From contig NC_085123.1 of assembly GCF_030269925.1 (NCBI RefSeq), forward strand, positions 1,674,001 through 1,738,000: DNA of 64,000 nucleotides, written 5' to 3'. Shown in pieces: positions 11,806-21,357 of this stretch. Position numbers and translations under genes: made by a program. Under the pieces are notes generated by a model. It did not search any database, was not told the origin of the DNA, and saw only the letters and a list, made by a program, of their open reading frames with translations. Source of the stretch: Bombyx mori. Its lineage: Eukaryota; Arthropoda; Insecta; Lepidoptera; Bombycidae. Numbering within the stretch: the first letter of the stretch is position 1; every line of letters starts with the position of its first letter.

Positions 11806-12117
11806 TATAGATTCTCAATAACTAAAATTTCCAAGATGCTAATCATTAATTTAAATTTGAAGTGTTAAAATATTTATTTAAAAAATGTAATTTACTGAAT
11901 CTATCATTAATAAAAAAATTAAATAGGTACTACAAAACACTTATTTGAATAATGAAATGAACTGAATCTAAAGCATCACAACCATCTTAAATCGTTCGTA
12001 TTGACTTATGCAGCTATGGATGGACCTCAAAGACTTTAGTAAGCATCAAAGTTTAGCAGTAAACATTTGCTAAATGCGTATAGCAAAAATTAAACCAAGA
12101 AATTTGATAAATTATAA

Positions 12118-12250
12118 CTATACTGAGATCTTGGAACTTATATCTCAAGGTGAGTGGCGCATTTACGTTGTAGATGTCCATGGGTTCCAGTAGCCACTTA
12201 ACACCAGGTGGACTGTGAGCTCGTCTATCCATCTAAGCAATAAAAAAAAA
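12118..12250 (+). repeat. SINE-1 3' fragment
   Basis: It starts at TATACTGAGATCTTGG and ends in the tail CATCTAAGCAATAAAAAAAA. Confidence 0.8.
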
Positions 12251-12427
12251 GAACTACCGAGAGGGGGTGAAATGTTCTTAAGCGGGTTGTTTTCGTTGAT
12301 TATTGTGTAGATAGATAACCGAATTAAGTGCCCACATGACGTCAAAATGCTCTCAAAATCAGTAAGCACTATATTATAAACAGCGTTGGCCCAAAATAAA
12401 ATTCAAACAAAACTATTTTATATAATA

Positions 12428-12670
12428 TTGAAAGGCTTCAAGCGACATTTTTGCAATATTACAGGAGATCTATTGAAAGTTTGAAATTAGGAAAAAAACC
12501 TCACAAACAAAACTTCTTCAGCTATTTGAATAAAATAAACTTAGTTGAAGTTCAATTAAAAACATCGAATTGTTGATGCTGATACCGCATAAAACGCACC
12601 TTTAACTACAAAGGTAAATGTCGCGTATTAAACGAAATTTCGCTTAAACCAAATAGACTTTCACCTATCG
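12428..12670. mobile_element. MITE-B copy 2
   Basis: Left end TTGAAAGGCTTCAAGCGAC and right end CAAATAGACTTTCACCTATC. The interior (TTCAATTAAAAACATCGAAT) aligns with copies 1 and 3. The outermost left bases are eroded. Confidence 0.6.
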
Positions 12671-12913
12671 ATATATCGATACTTCCAAACGTCACATCAC
12701 TACCGCCTCCGCCAATTTGGACCGGTTGCATCGTTGTACAAAAAGCTTGAGACATCATTCGAAATTTATCTGAACTGGCACGGCAGCTAATGTTGTTTTT
12801 GCGCTTTGACTGCACTCAGGTCGCTTCGTTCGTAAAATATGACACAAGATAATTTATACACAAGAGGACTGATTAATTGGAATCGAAGTACTGAATGGTG
12901 ATTGTGTGTAGCT

Positions 12914-12998
12914 TTATTTTTTTTATTGCTTAGATGGGTGGACGAGCTCACCTAGTGTTAAGCGGTTGCCAGAGCCCATAGACATCAATCACGCTAAT
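12914..12998 (-). repeat. SINE-1 tail fragment
   Basis: Only the A-tail side and about 70 bp of body remain, with an internal deletion before GTTAAGCGG. Confidence 0.7.
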
Positions 12999-13193
12999 GC
13001 CGTCCGCTTCCGATACCAAAAGAGGCCATTCCTTGCGTTTCTACTCTGTTTCCTGCTACTGGGTAGTTTGGTCCTCCTTTATTTGTTAAATTGAATTATT
13101 TATAGTGAAAAAAAATCATGTTTAAAACGAAGACAACTTTTGGAAACTATAGTTAACAACGTTTCGCATCCAGCCTTTAATTATAGTGCAAAT

Positions 13194-13312
13194 GTTTTTT
13201 TTTATTGCCTTTGTAGGCAGACGAGCATACGGCCCACCTGATGGTAAGTGGTCACCGTCGCTCATGGACGTCAGCAATGCCAGGGGCAGAGCCAAACCGC
13301 TGCCTACCTAAA
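13194..13312 (-). repeat. SINE-2 copy
   Basis: Close to consensus: TTTTTTTTATTGCCTTTGTAGG at the left and AACCGCTGCCTACC at the right. Confidence 0.85.
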
Positions 13313-13751
13313 TGTGTGCTGTATTCGCAAGCCTAAACTCACGGCTTTCGATTTAGAATTTTTAATTTGTTTTAATTACATTCTGAACCTTCTGTATACA
13401 ATATTGATTGTGACGGTGCACTAATGAAATTTGAACGAGCGCGCAGATTAAGTGTTTTTTTTATGTTTGAAATTTCGCAAAAGGAATAAATATGTCGTGC
13501 CAAGAAATACAGTATTTTTTTCTCTGAAGAGCGCCATTCTATAATGGAGGGTGCTTTTTCGCTTCCCGTCTTTAGCTCGGAGATGTCGATCGTGATTAAT
13601 TTGATTTTGACATCAAAATTTTACGTCAAGATTGGAAAAATTCTCTCTGTAAAAAATGTGTGAAGTAAATTATTTTTTCGTGTTGCGTAATAACTACTTA
13701 GGTAGATAGATACATTATAGAAGGTATACTGACAAGGGAATTCTTCCTGAG

Positions 13752-14090
13752 TTGTCGTCGTGGCCTAAAGGTTAAGACGGCCGGTGTGCGCGTATCGAGC
13801 GATCAAGTCCGCGTTCGAATCCCACAGACCGGTACTATTTTTTACAAGCGAATACGTACTTAACATGGTCACGATGAAGGTATAATATTGTGTAATCAAA
13901 AAAGGAAAAACTAAACATTTTTGTGATTACCGGTGCTAGAGTGAGTTGTAAGCCCACACGCCTAGCTACCACCACTTAACCATGGGACGGAGCTATACAA
14001 CATAATACAGTATTCGACCTCATGTCTCAAGGTCGATGATGATATAAGATTAGACGGGCCGTAAGCTTGTCCACCTATTGATAAAATAAT
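13752..14090 (+). repeat. Full-length but old SINE-1
   Basis: The tRNA-like head GTCGTCGTGGCCTAAAGG (A box) and GCGTTCGAATCCCACAG (B box, about 13813) are retained. The body and tail (GGGCCGTAAGCTTGTCCACC) are heavily diverged. It shows the complete order head-body-tail of the family on the + strand. Confidence 0.75.
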
Positions 14091-14998
14091 ACGCTCAAAA
14101 TAAGTATTACCCCTGAAAATACTCGTCTACGACAGTTAAGACTGCATTTGTCATCTTGAGAATAATTAATTGAGAACCTCCTCCTTTTTTGAAGTCGGTT
14201 AAAAAGGAGAGACAGCTCTAACTAATCAAATCTAATATGATAGCATTCTAAATGTTTGTATCCTATATCTATCTATAGAATATATAACGTCTTTCACATT
14301 TCATGAGCTCCCGTTATATTGGCGTTAACAATCAACAACAAAAAACTGTCGATACATTAAGGGTATATCGTCGAAGCGAGAAATCCATTAGAAAGAGGCA
14401 AATAAATATATTTCCTCCCAGCATCCTACCCGCAGTATGTAGTAATTCATAAAAAAAATTTTTTTTTCTATAATATATTTAATTGTATTGTTTAATGTAT
14501 TATATTGTGAATAATTTTTTTTCCTTACATTATTCGTTAGATTAGTTTTTGTTATTGTGTTGTTTTGTCATAATTGTAAGGAACATTGTTATACAAATTC
14601 AGCACTATATGTCTTGTTTTGTCGTGCGCACATAACTTATGTTGCAAGCCAGATTTAGTTTCTTATTATTTGTGTGTTTTTATGTATCTTTAGCTTGTGA
14701 TGTGTATTGTGAGCCTAATAAAATAAATAAAAATAAATAAATAAAATTTGCTGGTAACCTAAGAAGCTACTTAGGATAAAATGTGAAATTCGTGGTAAGA
14801 ACGCGTTGGATATTGTTTAATTAGTCTGTATAATGGTTTTACATAAATACGCAATGAATTCTTTGTAACAGTCGCATTTATTATTAATGTCTTGTTATAT
14901 TTGAAGTGTACGGAATTGCTAATCATCTGTTCTATCTCGTGCACTAGCAAATGATTTGGAGCTTCCGATTTGAAACTTAGAACATATATAATTATTTG
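14091..14998. other. AT-rich, nothing recognised
   Basis: An AAATAAATAAAAAT-type tract lies at about 14720-14750. No gene or repeat family could be assigned. Confidence 0.35.
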
Positions 14999-15092
14999 TA
15001 ATTAAACCTTGGACCTTGTGTTCCAAGGTCAAATTCTTCTCGTAACCACTTAATACACGGCGAGCCGTGATCACGTCTCCCCGATACCCAAC
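14999..15092 (+). repeat. Old SINE-1 tail fragment
   Basis: TGTTCCAAGGTCAAATTC, CGTAACCACTTAATACACGG and GAGCCGTGATCACGTC align in order with the SINE-1 3' end. Confidence 0.5.
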
Positions 15093-15104
15093 AACATATA
15101 TATA

Positions 15105-15320
15105 TTTTTTTTATTGCTTAGATTTGTGGACGAGCTCACAGCCCACCTGGTGTTAAGTGGTTACTGGAGCCACAACGTAAATGAGATATAGTTCTAAGGT
15201 CTCAGTATAGTCACAACGGCTGCCCCACCCTTCAAAACGAAACGCATTACTGTTTCACGGCAGAAATAGGCGGGGCGGTGGTACCTACCCGTGCGGACTC
15301 ACAAGAGGTCCTACCACCAC
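15105..15320 (-). repeat. SINE-1 copy, 3' part
   Basis: Near-consensus with a short deletion after GTTACTGGAGCC. It stops at GAGGTCCTACCACCAC. Confidence 0.85.
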
Positions 15321-15820
15321 TAAAAATATATTTAATAGATTATTTTCATTTATCACTATTATATACGGTGTTATAAAAATAAACGGTTTTTAGCCAAATA
15401 TTATATATATGTTATAACATGTATTTTTGTTTACAAAATTGTCGTGAAGCCTTGCAAATAACCTCACGTTGAGGCCAACTGATCTGAGATACAATGATTT
15501 TGCGTGACGAAAATTTTTGTTTAGAAATATTATATTAATATGTATTTTTTTCATGTGTATTATTATAGAGTTTAACTGGTACGGTACTGATCCATGACGA
15601 CCTTAGTGGCCGATCGACCATAGAGTAGATCGGATCTAGAGAAATTATGTTAATTAATTAATTTCTGTTTTAAATTTTTGTTTTCACGATTTCGGATTCC
15701 CAACCAAATCGAATATTATTACGTGCGATCATTTTGAACTGCATTTCTGATACAAACTCTTCCATCGCTTCACTTATTACATAATTTAAAATCCAAGAAT
15801 TATTAGAATAAATAAATAAA

Positions 15821-16079
15821 TTTTTTTTTTTTTTTTTTTTTTATTGCTTAGATGAGTGGACGAGCTCACAGCCCACCTGGTGTTAAGTGGTTACTGGAGC
15901 CCATAGACATCTACAACGTAAATGCGCCACCCACCTTGAGATATAAGTTCTAAGGTCTCAATTATAGTTACAACGGCTGCCCCACCCTTCAAACCGAAAC
16001 GCATTACTGCTTCACGGCAGAAATAGGCAGGGTGGTGGTACCTACCCGTGCGGACTCACAAGAGGTCCTACCACCAGTA
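15821..16079 (-). repeat. SINE-1 copy, 3' part
   Basis: A run of about 20 T precedes a near-consensus body that ends at CTACCACCAGTA. Among the youngest-looking copies. Confidence 0.9.
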
Positions 16080-16520
16080 AAAAAACCACCACCAGTACAA
16101 AACAATTAATTAAACCAATTCTAAAATTGCATAATAAACATCCAAAAATACATCTAAGTTTTTACAATTAAAACGCCTCGCATTTGAATATTTATATTTA
16201 ATAATTATGAATATTCCGTTGTTCACGTAATAGGTAATATGTTGAATTAAGAATCATTAATAACCCACTTTCACTTCGTACTGACGACACAATAGAAAAT
16301 AAATCATTCCCACACCAAACGACACGGAAACGGACGCTTAACAACTTGTCAAGTATCATAATTATTTCGATATAAATAGCTCACTCGTTATTATATTAGG
16401 CGCGTTTTATTGCCGCTATCGTAAAATTCGAGCAACAAATGTCAGTACCAAGAACTTTCCTTGAATTGCCTGCAGATACAAAACCTAGCCTTAAATTTTT
16501 GAGGCTAGAGAACCTTCTAC

Positions 16521-16785
16521 CTTTTTATTTATTGCATAGATCAATAGACGAGTTCTCGGCCCACCTACTGCTAAATGATTTCCGGACCTCATAGACGTCA
16601 ATAACCTAAATACCGCCATCGATTTTGAGACATTCATTCTGAGTCTGATTGCTACAGTACAAAAGCTGCCACACCCTTTAATACTATGATCTAACAACCG
16701 AAACGCATTACTGCTTCACGGTGGAAATAGGTAGGGTGGGAGTACCTGCCTTAGCAAGCTCACAAGTCCACCAGTAAAGCCTACC
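16521..16785 (-). repeat. Diverged SINE-1 copy
   Basis: The tail side TTTTATTTATTGCATAGATC and the GAAACGCATTACTGCTTCAC core are kept. An extra piece sits between the two (about 16640-16690). Confidence 0.7.
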
Positions 16786-17433
16786 ATCCTATAATACTTG
16801 GTTACCAGAGCTCGTAAACGGTTGCTCTTGAGTTGTCAGGTCTCCTTTGGAGGTGCTCGGGCCGTTGTTAGCCAATCCCACCCCTCCTAGTTGAGCCTTT
16901 GCTCGCCCAGCTGTCCTGGTGAATCTGAAAAGGCCTCTGGACCACCAGTAATCCCTCATTCATTTAAAAAGCTCGTAAACGCCACACTGATAATCCCATT
17001 CCATACTTAGACACTTAGACATAAGATCAAATTCCCAATAATATTATTTACTGTGAAATAACGGATGAAATAAATTAGATTATGCACTCAAAATATTTCT
17101 ACAGTCTCTGTATTTAATAGTAATCTGTGTACGGTAGCTTAGCCGTTCCTTTTCCTTTCATTCGACCTTGCATGACGCTCTGAGCATGCGTGCCACAGAT
17201 TAACGTACCACAATATTAATTGTTCGTAGACTGTGTGAATTCGTTCTGAATTTGTTCCACTATAATATAGGTTGCTAACTAAGAAATTCCCGTTTGGTTT
17301 ACAGATAGTTAAAGCCTTTTTTTATAATTATTCTTTATTTATATCAATCCAAATATGAATCCGATGCACCACTTGCCAGGGCAGTGGTGATTTTTCAATG
17401 AAATGAGGTGTGCTGGAGTCAATAAAACAAACG
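16786..17433. other. Unassigned, partly repeat-derived
   Basis: A GC-rich block at about 16840-16945 looks like the remnant of a LINE 3' region, but I cannot name it. The rest is AT-rich with no gene. Confidence 0.35.
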
Positions 17434-17827
17434 TGTGGCACTCGGGAACTGCCGCGGTAAAGCTATTGCGTAGCATTTTTTATCAACTTATGTAATTATA
17501 ATTAGACAATGATAATTTAATATTAAAACAATAATAAAACAAGACCACGCTATATTAAGCATTAATAAAAGCAAAACCTTAACTGTCCCCTTCACAATCA
17601 AAAGCTAGACCGCGCGAGAGAGAGATGAGCAGACTTTTCATGATGCGTGTGCAGTGTAACGTCACGCCACGCGCTTATTCACAAACACTACACCAGCGCA
17701 ACGTGTGAATGTGTTGAACGCGAGCTACATGGTAGGCGGAGTGAGGAGTTTTAGGTTTTTTTCGTTACGGAATTTCATGATTCGGTCGCCGTGCTCAACG
17801 CCGCGATAAAAGCTATGCAATAGCTTA
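17434..17827. mobile_element. MITE-A copy 1
   Basis: The left part has ACTCGGGAACTGCCGCGG followed by AAGCTATTGCGTAGC. The right end has GCTATGCAATAGCTT, the inverse of the left AAGCTATTGCATAGC motif. The core is shared at about 90% by eye with copies at 22504 and 61571. No transposase is encoded. Confidence 0.75.
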
Positions 17828-17957
17828 AAAAACACTTCAAAGGCATTTTGTACCACTCCCAAATATTGAGTTTTTTTCTTGTCAAAAAGTTGTTCAAACT
17901 TTGGAAAAAGTAGAAGTCAGTCGGTGTGAGGTCTGGTGAGTACGGTGGATGACGCAA
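17800..17957 (-). pseudogene. mariner transposase C-terminal remnant
   Basis: The minus-strand frame reads RHPPYSPDLTPTDFYFFQSL and then NNFLTRKKLN (about 17957 to 17865). HPPYSPDLxPxDxxxF is the block that carries the third catalytic aspartate of mariner transposases. The C-terminal stretch continues in another frame (VQNAFEVFF) and runs into MITE-A, so the frame is broken. The N-terminal and first two catalytic regions are not visible. It is a dead fragment. Confidence 0.8.
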
Positions 17958-18304
17958 AACTTTCTAATATTTGCAATTGAAATCAGTACGATTGTGATTA
18001 AAATTATCGTACTTAACAATTACGTCTCTGCAGTACGCTAATGAAGTTAATAATTCGAGTTTGTGCGAACGGGACAATTGAAACCGAAATTTTATATATT
18101 GAATAAATAGTACTTATATGTATGATGGTTGGGGACATCTGTGCTGTTTATATTGTAACGAGCTATCTATGGGCTCCAGTGAGTACTTAATATCAAGAGA
18201 GCGGTGAGTATACTCCTAATCTCACCGACAGATACCGAAACAGCAGGACATAGAAATTTGAATTTTTGAGATATTCCTTTAAAAACATACGATATACAAA
18301 AATA

Positions 18305-18362
18305 GCAACACGTAAATGCGCCACCCACCTTGAGATATAAGTTCTAAGGTCTCAAGTATAGT
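18305..18362 (-). repeat. SINE-1 short fragment
   Basis: Only the CGTAAATGCGCCACCCACC to CTCAAGTATAGTTA block is present. Confidence 0.65.
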
Positions 18363-18691
18363 TAGAATACCAAACCGAATAATCTTAGATTTCAAAATAG
18401 ACACGAGCGAAGCCACAGGACTTCTTTACTGAATGAAACAACAAAAAGAGGTCGTTGAACTTTTATATTGTTCAACGAGAACAAGGGACGGGCCTGGGGC
18501 GGTTTTAATTTTCGGATCATGATTATCCTCGCCCGAACTGATGCTGGGCGGATTCTGGAAAAAAGAACCTGGAATAATTAAAAAATATATCTCGATTGAA
18601 AATGTGTATACAATAAAAGTAACTAACGAATTCAGACCACGTTGTTGCAATTGTTATCTAGACATGTGAAAAGCTCTAATTATTTCCTTTG

Positions 18692-18955
18692 CAAACACTT
18701 TTTTCTATCTTACCTATGCTGATAGCCTAAAGAGGCTATTTCAGCTTCACCCTAACGTGTAGGTGGGCTCTCGGGGCTCAAACCGGGAGTGTTGCTAACA
18801 CTGGCCCTAGCAAGAGCAATGCTTTGCAGAATGTACTACTGGATCGAAAACGCGACCCACTGAGAAGATCCGGTGAGAAACTCAGTGGGCTGTGTCTGTG
18901 GGTTAATTTACTCGTCGAGCCCTTCGTCGCAAGCAATGGGTTCGGGGAGGTCAGT
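18692..18955 (-). repeat. LINE-X 3' fragment, copy 1
   Basis: On the minus strand the element ends with GCTATCAGCATAGGTAAG and an A-rich tail. Inside is GATCTTCTCAGTGGGTCGCG, shared by all LINE-X pieces. It may be BMC1, which I cannot confirm. Confidence 0.7.
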
Positions 18956-18956
18956 A

Positions 18957-19167
18957 TTTTTTTTTATTTGTAGCTTAGATGGGTGGACGAGCTCACAGCC
19001 CACCTGGTGTTAAGTGGTTACTGGAGCCCATAGACATCTACAACGTAAATATGCCACCCAACTTAAGATATTAGTTCTAAGGTCTCAAGTATAGTTACTA
19101 TGGCTGCCCCACCCTTCAAATCGAAACGCATTACCGCTTCACGGCAGAAATAGGCGAGGCGTTGGTC
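18957..19167 (-). repeat. SINE-1 copy, 3' part
   Basis: It directly abuts LINE-X copy 1 and ends at AAATAGGCGAGGCGTTGG. Confidence 0.85.
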
Positions 19168-19681
19168 AGAAATGTCAATTCATTCGGAACAAAACTTCCC
19201 CTGAATAGACTAGAATCAGAAACTTTAATACAAAGTCCAATCCAATATCTGCACACTCGAATTCTCAATTCCTTAGCCACGTGACGTCCTACATTATTCA
19301 TGAAATACACATGTCGTTTACAGACACAGTAATCGAACAGATAAGGGTACAGACATAAACACCTTCAATATACGGATGTGGATTGGAGTGGAAAAGGGAA
19401 TCTCAAAATTCGGTTCTTTTTTTTCCTGGTGACTGAACAAATGAAAAGAGATTGAAATTGAAACCCAGGTCTTTGGAGATGATGCCAGTCTATGAATATA
19501 ATGTTGGTTAATACATTTAAAATTTTATTTGAGTTTTAAGTCTTAAACACGTTAACAGCGAGCTTTCTAAATAGAATGACAGAGCTGTCATGACCTAAGC
19601 GAAAGAGAAGTCTAGATGGATTTTAGCCCACCGCCAGGGTAAATATACCACAAACCTACTGAACTTTAGACAATTGGACCA

Positions 19682-19937
19682 TTTTTTTTATAGCTTAGAT
19701 CAATAACCTAAAGAGGCTATTTCAACTTCACCCTAACGTGTAGGTGAGCTCACGGGGCTCAAACTGGAAGTGTTGCTAACACTGGCCCTGGCAAGAGCAA
19801 TGCTTCGCAGAATCTACTACTGGATCGAAAACGCGACCCACTGAGAAGATCCGGTGAGAAACTCAGTGGGCTGTGTCTGTGGGCTAATTTACTCTTCGAG
19901 CCCTTCGTCGCAAGCAATGGGTTCGGGGAGTACGGTT
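19682..19937 (-). repeat. LINE-X 3' fragment, copy 2, joined to a SINE-1 tail
   Basis: A 24-bp SINE-1 tail remnant (TTTTTTTATAGCTTAGATC) precedes the LINE-X sequence. It shares private variants (CTACTGGATCGAAAACGC, GCAATGGGTTCGGGGAG) and the same truncation point with copy 1, 1 kb upstream. Confidence 0.7.
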
Positions 19938-20354
19938 ATTTGTATGCAGTTGGAACAGCGCCCCTAGCGGCAAACGTAGGCAAACACTCGAACTCCATAC
20001 AAATCTGAACTAACTTTTACGCTATTTAGAACGTTAAAAAACTCGCACCAAGCACACTGGTCGCGTTTCCATAGACTGTTACTATGCAAGATGATCAAAA
20101 ATCTCAGACGTTTATTCTTCTAAAATAAAGCCTTTATAAACAAGATGAGCTTGTCGCAAAATGGTAATACACAAGTCATTAACGGCTATATTTATAAACG
20201 TAAAAGTAATAGTATAACTTTATTTATATTATTATAACGCTTTTATTAGCTTTGTTTGTTTGTACGAATGGATGGCGTATTCATATGTATGTCCACAATA
20301 AGATATCCATATATCTATAATAAGAAAAAGACAGGATAAAAAAGAGTAAAGTAC

Positions 20355-20709
20355 TGTTACGCGCTGGGGTTCAGGATAAATACAACTTCCACCGAAGTAC
20401 AAATTAAAACTCTATTTAATTCGTAATTCACTTCTTCCTCTTTGCTTCAGGTGATCCGTTCGCTGTTTCGCTTCGATTAGAACCGATTACTAATTGCTTT
20501 CGTGTCATCTCTGCAACGCTTTTATAGTCGATACGACATCCCTAGAATTATCGATAGCATTCCTGACAGGTCGAGTAGTTTCGATATGTGTTTGCTCTAT
20601 TTGATAAGAGATGGCGTTGTACTTCTCGAGTGCTCTCGATATGACTAGTTCCCTTAAAATTCGTTTCTGCTATTCGATCATAGATGGCGTAGCGCTTACC
20701 GGCGTAACA
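20355..20709 (-). mobile_element. Solo LTR, copy 2, complete
   Basis: It is bounded by TGTTACGCGCTGGGG and GGCGTAACA, the TG...CA pattern of LTRs with inverted ends. Flanks GTAC and GTGC differ at one base and may be a 4-bp target duplication. On the minus strand a TATAAAA-type promoter lies near 20525. Confidence 0.7.
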
Positions 20710-21278
20710 GTGCTTTACGCGCAGTCATACACTTGTCGCGGCATTTACAGTAATTATTGTATTCCTACGTAGAAACATTTCCGTCAGTACACGCTCAACT
20801 GATGGTGAATGTTACTAATGCTGGCGGAGGTCAGCAATGCCATGCAATGCCATATTTCAGACGAGTCCTACCGATTAGAACTTTTTATGGCCATCTCTGA
20901 AGAATGACAGGCCATTGCGCTCAAAGAACTCGTGGAGGGATGTTCATGTCAAGGCCGGAGCATATGTACGTGAAAAAATAAGAAACTTACTGTGAAGAAG
21001 TACTCTTTCTAAGTAGCATGGATGAATTGCTGAGTGACTTCAAGCTCAAGAAAACATTCATGGTTGCAGTTCCGTGATTTAAAATATAATAAAGATGTCG
21101 ATAAATTTGACGTAAGATTTAATTGATCTAAAATAGTCAAAGTCAACACTCCAAAAAACACAGATAAAAAGCTACCCACTAAAATGGGTATTTTCTAAAA
21201 GGAATAGATGACTTTACATTTTTAGGTCTTATTATATTTAAGTTTACAATGACTCATTAGAATGTTTATTTGTTACAG
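20710..21278. other. Sequence upstream of the first recognised chitinase exon
   Basis: A diverged repeat piece (about 20800-20960) is present. I see no TATA element or start-site motif tied to the gene, as expected if this is intronic. Confidence 0.4.
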
Positions 21279-21357
21279 CGGCCACCGATATTGCTTCGAT
21301 GGATGCTCACCGTGGTTCTGGTCATAGCTGTCATCGCTCCCACGTCAGACTCAACAA
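21279..21357 (+). CDS. Cht7: Chitinase exon A: membrane anchor
   Basis: The acceptor is TGTTACAG at 21271-21278 and the donor GTGAGT begins at 21358. It encodes [20 protein letters not shown] and then PTSDST, ending in phase 1. The hydrophobic run after an Arg-rich start fits a signal anchor. The exon opens in phase 0 and is open upstream of the Met at 21303. An out-of-frame ATG at 21299 precedes that Met and both have weak contexts, so translation probably starts in an earlier exon. If it starts at 21303 the same segment would act as a signal peptide. Confidence 0.75.

Larger units (their letters stand above)
10356..12117. other. Mostly unassigned, with old repeat pieces
   Basis: It contains a diverged SINE-1 head (11024-11160) and a Helitron-B (11626-11805). 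An ORF of 78 codons (10740-10976) and one of 41 codons (from 10981) show no domain. The latter overlaps the SINE head and is not a gene. Confidence 0.4.

Noticed and set aside
13752..13835. tRNA gene
   Set aside because: It is the head of a full-length SINE-1. The body and tail follow.
21299..21357. Alternative chitinase start at the first ATG (21299)
   Set aside because: Its frame lacks the hydrophobic anchor and reaches a stop within the next exon. It is not the chitinase frame.
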